A DNA stretch of 38,948 nucleotides from NCBI GenBank assembly GCA_910576385.1, contig CAJTIR010000035.1, forward strand, positions 1-38,948. Reading direction: 5' to 3'. The DNA comes from Lachnospiraceae bacterium. Its GTDB lineage: Bacteria > Bacillota > Clostridia > Lachnospirales > Lachnospiraceae. This document shows, in pieces, positions 15,907-24,925 of the stretch. A program made the position numbers and the translations under genes. Position 1 is the stretch's first letter; each line of letters begins with the position of its first letter. A model generated the notes under the pieces. That model did not search any database. It was given only the letters and a program-made list of their open reading frames with translations, and had not been told where the DNA came from.

Positions 15907-17048
15907 TTACTTTGGCGGTTAAAACTCGACAAATAGTATAGCTTTTTAGGAAAGTTTCTGCTATCCTATTAATATGAAAACAATTAATTTAGTGACGGTA
16001 TCACCTGAAACAAGGAGAATCATCAAGAAACAGGTAATATCGCTAATAAAAAAAGGAAAAAAGCAGATTGAAATTGCAGAAACAGTTGGCATTTCACCAC
16101 AGGCAGTAAAAAGAATTTCCAGTGCGTATAAAAAGGAGGGCACGACATGTCTTAAGGAAAAAAAGCGTGGACGCAAACTTGGCGAGAAACGCCTGCTGAC
16201 CTCTGCACAGGAAAAGGAAATTTATCATATCCTGATTGACAAATCACCTGACCAGATGAAATTATGCTTTATGCTCTGGACACGTGCGGCAGTATGCCAG
16301 CTAGTCCAGGAGAAATATGGGATTACAATGACACAGAGAAACATGAGCGAATACCTGAAAAGGTGGGGGATGACATGCCAGCGTCCTACAAAAAAGGCAT
16401 ATTTTCAGGATAATGTAAAATTAAATGCTTTTATGCACGAAACATATCCCGCCATTGTAAAGAAAGCGAAGCAGGAGGATGCTGTAATCTACTGGGGTGA
16501 TGAAACCGGAATTAACAACCAGGCATACCATGTTACAGGATTTGCACCAAAAGGGCAGACCCCAACTGTCCCATCCTTTTCAAAAGTTGAGAAGATAAAT
16601 ATGATTTCGGCAATCAGCAATCAAGGAAGCTGCCATTTTTTATGTTATGAAGAAAACATGACACAGCAAAGATTTATAGAGTTTATGGAGCGTCTTATCA
16701 AAGATACCGACAGAAAAGTCCTATTTATCGTGGATAATCTGAAGGTACATCATGGCAGGATAGTCAGAGGCTGGCTGTCAGAGCATAAGGATGAAATAGA
16801 ATTGTTTTTCACATCGCCATATTCGCCAGAAATAAATCCTGACGAATATTTAAACCACAGCCTGAAACAGAATATCCATAGTGGCATAATTCCTCATACA
16901 AAAGAGCAGATGTGCAGGAAAACAGAAAAATTTATGCTTGAATTACAAACATACGGAGAAAAAGTATCCTGCTATTTTCAGCATAAACAGTTGGAATATA
17001 TTAAAATGTATGGCTACTAAAAATGTCGATTTTTAATAGCCGAAGTAA
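15907..17048 (+). mobile_element. Complete IS630-family insertion sequence, about 1.14 kb
   Basis: Imperfect terminal inverted repeats of about 33 bp: the left end reads TTACTTTGGCGGTTAAAAC and the right end, reverse complemented, TTACTTCGGCTATTAAAAA, with further matches through TCGACA. The element is flanked by TA on both sides (15905-15906 and 17049-17050), the target duplication of the IS630/Tc1 group. One intact transposase gene fills it. Confidence 0.85.
15974..17020 (+). CDS. IS630-family transposase
   Basis: 348 aa. Residues 20-60 form an N-terminal helix-turn-helix (KKQIEIAETVGISPQAVKRI). A winged-helix region and a DDE catalytic domain follow, with WGDETGIN, LFIVDNLKVHHG and the TSPYSPEINPDEYLN block supplying the two Asp and the Glu. 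The gene appears intact, so the element may still be active. It sits between the inverted repeats described for the whole element. Confidence 0.92.
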   Translation: MKTINLVTVSPETRRIIKKQVISLIKKGKKQIEIAETVGISPQAVKRISSAYKKEGTTCLKEKKRGRKLGEKRLLTSAQEKEIYHILIDKSPDQMKLCFMLWTRAAVCQLVQEKYGITMTQRNMSEYLKRWGMTCQRPTKKAYFQDNVKLNAFMHETYPAIVKKAKQEDAVIYWGDETGINNQAYHVTGFAPKGQTPTVPSFSKVEKINMISAISNQGSCHFLCYEENMTQQRFIEFMERLIKDTDRKVLFIVDNLKVHHGRIVRGWLSEHKDEIELFFTSPYSPEINPDEYLNHSLKQNIHSGIIPHTKEQMCRKTEKFMLELQTYGEKVSCYFQHKQLEYIKMYGY

Positions 17049-17064
17049 TATCAATTAGTGTATG

Positions 17065-17108
17065 GAATTCAATGTAAAGCAATACATATGGTTTTTCTCA
17101 TTGAATTC
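17065..17108. terminator. Hairpin between the IS630 element and the YdcF-like gene
   Basis: GAATTCAATG (17065-17074) and CATTGAATTC (17099-17108) form a perfect 10-bp stem with a 24-nt loop. On both strands T-rich sequence is nearby. It is 14 bp past the stop of the minus-strand gene at 17122. Confidence 0.5.
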
Positions 17109-17121
17109 AATATTTTTACCC

Positions 17122-18150
17122 TCAAAGATTACATTTTATTATTATGACTACCACTATCCCAATCACAAAGGCATGTTTCTTCCAAGTCAGTCTCAGATAC
17201 CCAACAAACTCACGGATAAAAGCATTTAACGTAAAGTACCATTTTGTTTTTGCACCAAATCCCACACACCTTATTCCCTGCTGCTTTGCCAGTATTAACG
17301 CCCTGAATACATGATAGGCAGTTGTGACGATAATAATTTGAGGCTTCTGTTTATTCATCAATTCCCTTGAGAAGCGTAGATTTTCCTGTGTTGATACAGA
17401 TTTTTGCTCCATGATGATTTTTTCCGTATCCACGCCTTGACTGGCTGCATAAGCCGCCATCGCTTTACTTTCCGGAATATCCTCTCCGGGGCCTTGCCCG
17501 CCGGACATAATCAATACGGCATTTGGATTATAACGCAGCAATTCTATCCCCTTTTCAATCCTCGCTGCAAGCAATGGAGTGACCTTATCTCCAATAATCC
17601 CGGCTCCCAGCACAACAATATAATCTGCGTTTCTTTTCTTTTTCAGATGAAAAAGATTGAGTACAGCGGAAAGTGAATACATAGCCAGCAATGATAATAC
17701 ATATACTGCCAAAAAACTGATAATTATATAAAGCGCTGTCCCTAATCTATTCTTCCCTAAATTTCCAATCACCGGCCAGACTGCCAGATAGGTACACAGC
17801 AAAATGGAAAACAACATTGACAACAAATTTGCCGGCTTTATCCCCTCATGCCTGATAACCCTTATTCCTTCCACAAAAAACACAAGAATCAATACTGCCG
17901 GAAACGCTATAATACAGCCTACTGTCATAATAAGCATAATGATCAATATTCCAATTACTAAATCATGCACTGCCAGCCATTCTGCATATTCAGATAAGGT
18001 AAAAAACAGAAAAACCGCCAGACACATCATCATGAATAAAAATGAGGCTCCACTCCGCAATGTTCTGGATTCGTGCAGCATAATTCCTGCAAACACGCAG
18101 ATTGAAACAAAAAATACAAAAAATGCTAACAGACACATAACAGCTCCCAT
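17122..18150 (-). CDS. YdcF/SanA-like (DUF218) membrane protein
   Basis: 342 aa. Four or five membrane segments occupy residues about 5-165. A DUF218 domain follows (YIVVLGAGI near 176-184, LSGGQGPGEDIPES near 215-229, ENLRFSRELM, and IIVTTAYHVFRALILAKQQGI), then one C-terminal membrane segment. Family members are linked to cell-envelope integrity and vancomycin sensitivity in E. coli (SanA), but the substrate is unknown. The start could be 18150 or the in-frame ATG at 18138, which has GGGAGC just upstream. It appears monocistronic. Confidence 0.85.
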   Translation of the reverse strand: MGAVMCLLAFFVFFVSICVFAGIMLHESRTLRSGASFLFMMMCLAVFLFFTLSEYAEWLAVHDLVIGILIIMLIMTVGCIIAFPAVLILVFFVEGIRVIRHEGIKPANLLSMLFSILLCTYLAVWPVIGNLGKNRLGTALYIIISFLAVYVLSLLAMYSLSAVLNLFHLKKKRNADYIVVLGAGIIGDKVTPLLAARIEKGIELLRYNPNAVLIMSGGQGPGEDIPESKAMAAYAASQGVDTEKIIMEQKSVSTQENLRFSRELMNKQKPQIIIVTTAYHVFRALILAKQQGIRCVGFGAKTKWYFTLNAFIREFVGYLRLTWKKHAFVIGIVVVIIIKCNL

Positions 18151-18300
18151 CTTTCAAAAAGGATAATATCATTACTTTATCTACAATAACCACTTGCCTG
18201 ACACTGGCAAACCAATTTCTCTTCCGAATCTATGCTTTGCTATTTCTGTCTGTAAAATATAATTCATTGCCAAATAAAGCTGCCTCTTCTTTACATTCTT

Positions 18301-18333
18301 CTGCTGCACGACAGCTTTTCCATCGTGCAGCAG
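18301..18333. terminator. 11-bp perfect hairpin at the end of the ABC transporter operon
   Basis: CTGCTGCACGA (18301-18311) pairs with TCGTGCAGCAG (18323-18333). ATTTTTA follows on the plus strand. It lies 21 bp after the permease stop codon (minus strand). Confidence 0.7.
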
Positions 18334-18353
18334 ATTTTTATAATTAATTCCTG

Positions 18354-20690
18354 TTACAATTCATTGATCGTTGCTGTAATTGGCATGTTTCTAATCCGCT
18401 TTGCAGGTGCATATACTGCTGCCGCAGCAGAAACGATATCGAATACAACAATAATAGCAAGCAAAACAATCGGCAGACTCCACTGGCTTCCAAAATACCG
18501 TGTAACCAGTTTCACATACAAAAAACGGCTTAGAACAATTCCGATACCACTGCCAACGATAAGACCGGAGACAGCGTAAGTAAAGGCTTCCGCAGCAATC
18601 ATCCGGGTAAGCTGTTCCCCATCCATACCAACCGCCCTCATCGCTCCATACTGCTTTATCCGGGCAGTTACGCTCATAGAAATGCTGTTGATTATGTTAA
18701 ACAGCGTAATCATCGCAATGATTGCCATAAAACTATACAGCAGAAATTTCGCAGCCAGCCAGGTATTGGCATCTTCCTGATTACGCTGACGCTCATCCGT
18801 AAAAATAACATTGCTTCCCGCAAGACTGTTTATTTGTTTTACCGTTTCATCCGTAGCCTGTCTGCTTAATTGTATCCCTATCATACTGTAATTTTCTTCC
18901 CCTGTCAGCCGTGCAAAGGTTTCCTGTGAGCAGATGATGCTGTATTCGCCGGGATACAGCCCGCTGGATATGCCGCATACCACCTCGATTTCCTGTCCCG
19001 CTACCTGAATGATGTCTCCCACTTTTATCGGATTATCTTTATTCAAAACTGTCATAGCCTTGCCGCTGTCCCCATACACTTCCGATAAATTTCCCTGTAC
19101 AAGACTCTCCTCTGCACAGTCCAGCATATACTCGCTGTATGACGTTATATTGACATGGTCAATCTCCTGCCGCGAAGAAGCAGCCGGAACATGCTCTGTA
19201 TAGGAACTGCCCCAAACATGCTCTACACCGGTAATCCCGCTGATTTCATCGCTTAAACCCTGAGCCAGTACACGCTCATTTGCATAGCCTGTAAGGGTAA
19301 TATCCGTATCTGCCTGCCATGACCGCGTTACGGGAAACAGCTCATGCGCAAAATCCAACCCTACGGAAATACAGAGAAACAGTATAATACTGAGTGAAAA
19401 GCTGGCTGTCAATAAAAACCAGTTTTTCTTAGATGCTGTTGCATGGTGGATACCCAGTGTCCTTTCAACCTTTCTGATCTTCCGTTTTGTTGTATGTCGT
19501 ACCGAAAGCGCCGTATCCAAATTTCCGGAAACCGCTGCCATCGGGGGAACTTTAGACGCACGTTTTGCAGGAGACTGCGCCGCCAGCAGGACAGTTACAA
19601 TGCCAACCATCGCCCCGCTGAGCAGCCCGACGGGGCTTAAGGCAAATACCGGCATAGCTGCAAATTCACCGCCAACTCCATAACGTAAGAATGCACAAAC
19701 CCCCCATTCAATTGCCGTACCTGTGACCAACCCAACAGGCACAGCCGTTTTGCACCAGTTTAACGCCTCCAGCCGTACATACCGGATAATCTGCTGGCGG
19801 CTTGCGCCAATACAGCGCATCATTCCAAAAAATTTTGTCCGCTGCGCTACATTGCTGTTCATACTGCCGGAAATCATCAATACGCCGGCCAATAATACTA
19901 TAACGAACAAGATTGCCGCTATTCCGTAAATATTCTTCATAGATTCATTGCTGCTTTGCCCGGCAAGACCCATAATTGCTGTATTTTCCGAAATATCTTC
20001 CTCCGGCAGATCATACTGCTGCCTGATTTCCGTAATGATACCGGATGCCTTTGACACATCCTGAAATTGAATATAACAACTCGGGTTAATCGGAATATGG
20101 TTCTGCTCCATGATTGAGATATACGCATCCCGCATCATATATACAGCAACCATATAGGTCTGCCCCTGATAATATTCCGCGTCATCCGACCCAAAACCGC
20201 ATACCGTAAAATCCGTATCCCCCGAAGGTGTCTTCACCGTCACATGGTCACCAATCTTTACATCTAACGCAAGGCGCGCATTGGAACTAAGCATAATGTC
20301 ATTGTCACTCTGCGGCAGACTGCCTTCTTCCAGGGCATTGACAAGCTCTGCCAGATAAATACTGTCAACGCCGTATAATGCAGCTTTTTTCTCCCCGATA
20401 TAGAAAGGCTGGTCTCCATCCGTGTTAAATGTTTCCGACCAGCCGATGGCGGCAACATCCGGATGCCGACTGATCTCTTCTGCTGTGTCCTGAGAGATAT
20501 TTTCCAACCGGATATGCCAGTTTCCATGTTTCTGCTGCAGCCCCTCACTTGATGCCCGAATCCACATATCCGCCACACTGAAAATCGCAGTCACAAGCAG
20601 CACGGAAATAATAACACAGAAAATCGTCATACGGTTCTGCCGTTTCCGCACCTTTCCCGAAATAGGCACAAGGCTTAAATAACTTTTCAT
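18354..20690 (-). CDS. FtsX-type ABC transporter permease
   Basis: 778 aa from the ATG at 20690. TM1 lies around residues 20-45. A large extracytoplasmic MacB_PCD-like domain follows (about 45-240), then three membrane segments (about 255-380), a second extracytoplasmic domain (about 460-640) and a final FtsX segment group with a GAMRAVGMDGEQL loop. Two FtsX repeats, each with a MMRCIGAS / MRAVGM coupling motif, make it a duplicated permease. The start overlaps the ATPase stop as ATGA, and GGGAGGTG precedes it. With the ATPase and the two-component system it probably exports or gives protection from an antimicrobial peptide or lipid; the substrate cannot be read from the sequence. Confidence 0.9.
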   Translation of the reverse strand: MKSYLSLVPISGKVRKRQNRMTIFCVIISVLLVTAIFSVADMWIRASSEGLQQKHGNWHIRLENISQDTAEEISRHPDVAAIGWSETFNTDGDQPFYIGEKKAALYGVDSIYLAELVNALEEGSLPQSDNDIMLSSNARLALDVKIGDHVTVKTPSGDTDFTVCGFGSDDAEYYQGQTYMVAVYMMRDAYISIMEQNHIPINPSCYIQFQDVSKASGIITEIRQQYDLPEEDISENTAIMGLAGQSSNESMKNIYGIAAILFVIVLLAGVLMISGSMNSNVAQRTKFFGMMRCIGASRQQIIRYVRLEALNWCKTAVPVGLVTGTAIEWGVCAFLRYGVGGEFAAMPVFALSPVGLLSGAMVGIVTVLLAAQSPAKRASKVPPMAAVSGNLDTALSVRHTTKRKIRKVERTLGIHHATASKKNWFLLTASFSLSIILFLCISVGLDFAHELFPVTRSWQADTDITLTGYANERVLAQGLSDEISGITGVEHVWGSSYTEHVPAASSRQEIDHVNITSYSEYMLDCAEESLVQGNLSEVYGDSGKAMTVLNKDNPIKVGDIIQVAGQEIEVVCGISSGLYPGEYSIICSQETFARLTGEENYSMIGIQLSRQATDETVKQINSLAGSNVIFTDERQRNQEDANTWLAAKFLLYSFMAIIAMITLFNIINSISMSVTARIKQYGAMRAVGMDGEQLTRMIAAEAFTYAVSGLIVGSGIGIVLSRFLYVKLVTRYFGSQWSLPIVLLAIIVVFDIVSAAAAVYAPAKRIRNMPITATINEL

Positions 20691-21370
20691 TCCCTGCACC
20701 TCCCTAAATCAGTAAGTTCCCCGTCTGATACCTGCAGGATACGGTCTGCCGTCTGTGCAATGCTGCGGCTGTGTGTAATCATAATAATTGTCTGCTCATA
20801 CTTCTTTGACGCTTCTTTTAACAGAGCAATCACTTCGCTGGTATTCTGCGAATCTAAATTTCCTGTCGGCTCGTCCGCAAGGATTAAAGCCGGGCGGGTA
20901 AACAAAGCACGCCCGATCGCCACTCTCTGCTGCTGTCCGCCGGACAACTGGCTGGGCAGGTGTCTGCGCCGTTCTTTCAGATTCAGAACCGAAAGCAGTT
21001 CTTCTAAATACTTTGTGTCCGGCTTCTGGTAATCAAGCAGCACCGGGAAAACAATATTCTGCTCTACGGTCAGTTCTGGAATCAGGTTGAACGCCTGAAA
21101 GATAAAGCCAATATTTCTCCGCCTGAAAATGGTAAGTTTGCGGTCATTCATGGAAAAAATCTCCTTTCCACTGATGACTACCTTGCCGGATGTGGGCGTA
21201 TCAAGCGCTCCTATCATATTCAAGAGCGTACTTTTCCCGGAGCCGGATTCTCCGACAATCGCCACATACTCGCCTTTTGGAACGGAAAACGAAACTTCTT
21301 TTAACGCCTTTACGGCTGCTTCGCCGCTTCCGTATGTCTTACTGACATTACTGACTTCTAATAAATTCAT
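20687..21370 (-). CDS. ABC transporter ATP-binding protein (MacB/LolD type)
   Basis: 227 aa. Walker A is GESGSGKST at residues 40-48, the signature LSGGQQQR at 142-149, Walker B LILADE at 162-167 and the switch His in MITHSRSIA. The sequence around the Q-loop (FIFQAFNLIPELTVEQN) is typical of the subfamily pairing with FtsX permeases. It is transcribed immediately before the permease with a 4-nt stop/start overlap and after the histidine kinase with a 73-bp gap. Confidence 0.95.
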   Translation of the reverse strand: MNLLEVSNVSKTYGSGEAAVKALKEVSFSVPKGEYVAIVGESGSGKSTLLNMIGALDTPTSGKVVISGKEIFSMNDRKLTIFRRRNIGFIFQAFNLIPELTVEQNIVFPVLLDYQKPDTKYLEELLSVLNLKERRRHLPSQLSGGQQQRVAIGRALFTRPALILADEPTGNLDSQNTSEVIALLKEASKKYEQTIIMITHSRSIAQTADRILQVSDGELTDLGRCRE

Positions 21371-21443
21371 TGTGTAAACACCTCTTTCTGTTTTGATAAC
21401 CCCAAATATAGCAGAGGAATCCTACTCCTATATTACAATTACC

Positions 21444-22481
21444 CTACAATTTTGTTGGAATTAAAAAATTCATCGTGAAAGAGGTTCCCCTGCCTAAAGC
21501 GCTGTCTAACTCAATCGTTCCGTCATGGGCTTCTACAATCGCTTTTGCCAGCGGTAGCCCAAGACCAATACCTTGCGTGTCTTTAGAATAACGGCTTCGG
21601 TAAAACCGCTTAAAAATATGGTGTAAATCCTCTGGATAGATGCCGCTGCCATTATCCTTTATGGTGATCTGGACAATAGAAGCGGATACCCACCATTCCA
21701 TGCATATGCAGTCGCCTTCTTTAGTATGGTCAAGGGCATTTTTTACAAGGTTGCTGATTGCTTCAATCATCCAGCTGCGATCACACAAAAATGCGGTTTC
21801 CCCACTGCCTGACAGGCAGATTTCTTTTCCTTCCTGACTTGCCCGGAACAGGAAGCGCTTTTTGACGCTTTCCGCAATCTCCGACACATTTTCCAATGAT
21901 TTTTCCAACACAATCATGCCCGCATCCAGCTTTGTGATTTTCAAAAGGTTCTGCACCAGCCCTTCTATCCTGTCAAGCTCCTGCTCGGAAAGCTGGGAAA
22001 ATTCCTGAATCGTTGGCAGTTCCTCTGCCTCGTCCTGTATCAGCCCCATATAAATATTAAGGGCTGCAAGTGGTGTCTTTAACTGATGCGAAATGTCAGA
22101 TATTGTATTTTTCAAAAATTTCTTTGCATTTTTTTCATTCTCGGCATGGGCGTTCAAGATCGCAACCAGAGAATTTACTTCATGGAACAGCCTGTATAAT
22201 TCACCTTCATCATTACATTCAATTGTGACATCCTTGTTGCCAGATATATATTCTGTAATTTGTAATATGGCGTGTTCCATGATTTTATGCTGTTCCCTGA
22301 AATACCCATAACAGATTACCAGTATGGCAGTACTCATCAGCAAAAAGCAGACTATTGTGTAAACTGCCGCATTTCTGACTTCAAACTCCATAAGCAAGAC
22401 TGAAATAAATGTAAAAAATAAAACGCACAGCAGAATACCACTAAAGAGCCGTTTGATTTTCCGGTTTACAAATATTTTCAT
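21444..22481 (-). CDS. Sensor histidine kinase
   Basis: 345 aa from the ATG at 22481, which follows GAGGTG. Two membrane segments (about 12-31 and 40-60) enclose a very short external loop, the layout of intramembrane-sensing kinases. A linker leads to the phospho-acceptor His132 (ISDISHQLKTPLAAL). The N-box (ISNLVKNALDHTK), the G1 motif DNGSGI and the G2 motif GIGLGL follow. A missing external sensing domain suggests that it responds to the partner ABC transporter. It follows the response regulator gene with an 8-bp gap. Confidence 0.93.
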   Translation of the reverse strand: MKIFVNRKIKRLFSGILLCVLFFTFISVLLMEFEVRNAAVYTIVCFLLMSTAILVICYGYFREQHKIMEHAILQITEYISGNKDVTIECNDEGELYRLFHEVNSLVAILNAHAENEKNAKKFLKNTISDISHQLKTPLAALNIYMGLIQDEAEELPTIQEFSQLSEQELDRIEGLVQNLLKITKLDAGMIVLEKSLENVSEIAESVKKRFLFRASQEGKEICLSGSGETAFLCDRSWMIEAISNLVKNALDHTKEGDCICMEWWVSASIVQITIKDNGSGIYPEDLHHIFKRFYRSRYSKDTQGIGLGLPLAKAIVEAHDGTIELDSALGRGTSFTMNFLIPTKL

Positions 22482-22489
22482 CCTACACC

Positions 22490-23176
22490 TCAATCCATAG
22501 TATTCCATTTATATCCCATACCACGGACAGTGACAATCCGTTTCGGTTCTCTTGGATCATCCTCAATTTTTGTACGGAGCCTACGGATATACACGGTAAG
22601 GGAATTGTTGTCTATATAGCTTCCGCCCACGTCCCACAATCTGCCCAAAATCTGTTCCTGAGAAAGTATCTGGTCAGGATTTTCCATAAACAGGCACAGC
22701 AGCTTATATTCACTTGCCGTTAGTTCAACAAGTTCTCCCCTTTTATATACTTCCCCTTTTAAAAGCTGGATACAGATACCGCCTGAATTTAATTCTGTGA
22801 CAGCAGTGCCGAAATTTTCACTCCTGCGCAACAGTGCATTGATCCTTGAAAGGAAAACTGCTAACTTGAACGGTTTTGTAATATAATCATCACCCCCGAT
22901 GTCCAGCCCCATGATAATATCTGTTTCTTCGTCAGCGGCAGTGAGAAACATAATGGGTACTTTTGAGGTCTGCCGTATCTTTTTGCAGAAATCAAAGCCG
23001 GAACCGTCAGGAAGCGATACATCCAAAACAGCCAGATCATATTCTCCCCTTCCCCATAATACATTCGCTTCCAAAGTGGTGCGGGCAACCGTTATTTCAT
23101 AGCCCTGCTTTTTTAAAGCAAAAGAAAGCCCGTTTATCAGGCTCAAATCGTCTTCCAGTAAAAACAGCCGTTTCAT
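22490..23176 (-). CDS. OmpR-family response regulator
   Basis: 228 aa. The receiver domain has the acidic pair Glu8-Asp9, phospho-acceptor Asp52 (LAVLDVSLPDGSG) and Lys101 (YITKPF). A winged-helix DNA-binding domain follows from about residue 130 (LTASEYKLLCLFMENP, NSLTVYIRRLRTKIE, VRGMGYKW). It is the first gene of the regulator-kinase-ATPase-permease series and presumably activates the transporter genes. Its start codon overlaps the stop of a helix-turn-helix gene fragment as ATGA, which shows that this unit once continued upstream. Confidence 0.94.
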   Translation of the reverse strand: MKRLFLLEDDLSLINGLSFALKKQGYEITVARTTLEANVLWGRGEYDLAVLDVSLPDGSGFDFCKKIRQTSKVPIMFLTAADEETDIIMGLDIGGDDYITKPFKLAVFLSRINALLRRSENFGTAVTELNSGGICIQLLKGEVYKRGELVELTASEYKLLCLFMENPDQILSQEQILGRLWDVGGSYIDNNSLTVYIRRLRTKIEDDPREPKRIVTVRGMGYKWNTMD

Positions 23177-23298
23177 TTGCTATCCCCTTCCTTTCTTCCC
23201 TTTATTCTCCCATCCGCCGGTTTTGGGGCATCTTTCGGAATCAGCCACATACGGCTGAATTTTGCCACTCCAGATATGCGCCCATCCTCACATAACAT
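23173..23298 (-). pseudogene. 3' fragment of an excisionase-like helix-turn-helix protein
   Basis: The frame reads LCEDGRISGVAKFSRMWLIP followed by KDAPKPADGR and a stop that overlaps the response-regulator start. This is the C-terminal half of the small helix-turn-helix proteins with the pattern CEEGRIPGA-RFGR-W-IP-DAEKPADGR. Their N-terminal part with the first helices is missing; upstream the sequence becomes that of an unrelated membrane protein gene. Confidence 0.6.
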
Positions 23299-23470
23299 GA
23301 ACTTTTTCTTTTTGTTTAATCGTTCCTTTGTATTGTGGTAATGCTTCCACCCTCTGTCTAATCTTAGGTGGGTAAGACATAATCATATTGATAGGGTCTT
23401 TATATTGTGCTGGTAGAATCGCTAATGTAAAAAGCAAACAACACACTACACACTGAATAAATAAAATCAT
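23288..23470 (-). pseudogene. 5' fragment of a membrane protein gene
   Basis: 60 aa from an ATG preceded by GAGGTGAAAG. It contains one membrane segment (ILFIQCVVCCLLFTLAILPA) followed by NMIMSYPPKIRQRVEALPQY. The pattern resembles the start of longer multi-pass membrane proteins of Clostridia, and the sequence stops soon after, close to the helix-turn-helix fragment. Truncation by recombination is likely; a genuine 60-residue protein cannot be excluded. Confidence 0.45.
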
Positions 23471-23505
23471 TTCTTTCACCTCATACATACTGAAATTTCA
23501 ATTTT

Positions 23506-24009
23506 TCATTTTTTTCTTACAAATTCATGCAGCCAGTCAATTCCTGGATAAAATTCTCCTGTCCGAATAAAATACTCAACTGCTTTCACACCTATTTCAA
23601 TATCTGTGATCGCATTCAGTTTATGAATGGGGGTCTGCCCACCGCTGTTAAGCGGGGTGTGTATGGTCTCATCGAAATCCACTTCTTTAATTCGATCAGC
23701 AGTATCGGCAAAAGAAGGGTTATATAAGAAATAGTTATCCTCTCCGTCCTGAGACCAATACCAAATAGACAACCATTCGCCATCACAGTTTATCTCAAGC
23801 CAACTGTCTTCGCCGTCAGGCACGAGGGACAAGTAGATATTCAGCCCAGAGGGGATTTTGCGCAAGACCTCTGCGATGACAGCCTCTGTAATCTCTTCTC
23901 CTTCGTACTCATTATATGGATAGTCGAAGTATGAAATATGCTGCAATTTGATTGCTTTGGGGTCAAAAGCCGGAATTTCCGCTTTCTTGGAAATGATTTT
24001 AAGCTCCAT
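23506..24009 (-). CDS. Imm1-like immunity protein
   Basis: 167 aa, acidic, no signal peptide. Central sequence EDSWLEINCDGEWLSIWYW and the C-terminal pattern SGGQTPIHKLNAITDIEIGVKAV, then FIRTGEFYPGIDW, resemble Imm1-type immunity proteins of polymorphic toxin systems. The start follows AAGGAG. No toxin gene is beside it, so it would be an orphan immunity gene, a common state after toxin loss or as protection from neighbours. The family assignment is moderate. Confidence 0.5.
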   Translation of the reverse strand: MELKIISKKAEIPAFDPKAIKLQHISYFDYPYNEYEGEEITEAVIAEVLRKIPSGLNIYLSLVPDGEDSWLEINCDGEWLSIWYWSQDGEDNYFLYNPSFADTADRIKEVDFDETIHTPLNSGGQTPIHKLNAITDIEIGVKAVEYFIRTGEFYPGIDWLHEFVRKK

Positions 24010-24092
24010 AATTTTCTCCTTGCATATTTTAAATTCCGATTTGTTGCTGGCTCTATTATACAGCTTTAACTTGCTAAATGGAATACGTTTTC

Positions 24093-24635
24093 TTAAAGAT
24101 TTTCGGGCGGCAAGTCCACAAAGGGGTAGCTGGCGGAGCCAGCGCAGGGGAAGGATAGCTTCCCGGCGACAACGGCGGCATGGCTTTTTATCTTGATTTC
24201 TCTCTCTTGCTCGCAGCGCTTTGCGTTCTGGTAGCCTTCATCGGAGAGAAAGAAACGGAAACGCTCCCCCTTAAAACCGACAAAGCACTGCTTCTGTACT
24301 TCCAGCGTAATCATGTGCCGGGTTTTTGGGTGGAACCGTTCTATCCCTGACAGGTCATGTCCCTGCAAAATTGGCTCCTGTGCCTTTGCCGCCGCAAGCC
24401 GCTGGCGGATGGAATTGTCACGCTCTGCCAGGAACCGGGCTTTTGTGGCGGCGACAAACTAGCTGCACTCCGGCTCTGGTATTTTTTCCAGTTTTCGGAT
24501 GGCGTTCTCCACGATTGCCTTGGTCAATATATCCTTTATCACCGGCACGATTTCCTTCATGCCCGCAAGGGTTTCCGCCTTGGTCGGTGCGGCATTTTGG
24601 TAAATAACATTCAACTCATTTTTTGAAAATTTCAT
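24093..24635 (-). pseudogene. Integrative-element accessory protein with an in-frame TAG
   Basis: The frame from the ATG at 24635 reads MKFSKNELNVIYQNAAPTKA and continues to a TAG at 24459-24461 (codon 59). The same frame then continues without a break to a TAA at 24093-24095, through FLAERDNSIRQRLAAAKAQE, GHDLSGIERF and FRFFLSDEGYQNAKR. The whole resembles a conserved accessory protein of Clostridial conjugative elements whose role is unknown. The start overlaps the stop of the DUF3847 gene as ATGA. Confidence 0.6.
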
Positions 24636-24925
24636 TCCATGTCCTCCTTCTGGTTTTCTGCAAGAACCTGTTCCAAAAGACGTTTGGTGTCGCCTCGGTG
24701 GAATAATACTTTTAAGATGGTGCTGACCAGCTCATCCGTCACGGCTTTCGGGTGGGGGAGATAGCTTTCCAGCATTGCCCCTATGGTGCAGAGCCGGTGT
24801 GTCCGTTCCTTCCGGTTCAGGGTCTTTATCTAGTATTCCAGCATTTTTTCTTTATGCTGTGCCCGCCGCAGCCTTGCTTCGGTCTTTTCAATCTTCTGAT
24901 TGAGTTTTTCCAGCTTCTCATTCAT
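24632..24925 (-). pseudogene. DUF3847 protein gene with an in-frame TAG
   Basis: The frame encodes 97 codons: MNEKLEKLNQKIEKTEARLR, a TAG at codon 32 (24830-24832), then IKTLNRKERTHRLCTIGAML and a C-terminal region resembling DUF3847 (QI--L-RKERTHRLC-IGA pattern). Family alignment expects Gln at the stop, a single C-to-T change from CAG. DUF3847 proteins occur in conjugative elements near replication genes. The N-terminal half is a coiled coil. Confidence 0.65.

Noticed and set aside
24093-24925. Reassignment of TAG in this organism
   Set aside because: TAG ends the integrase, the toxin and other genes in the window at their expected length.
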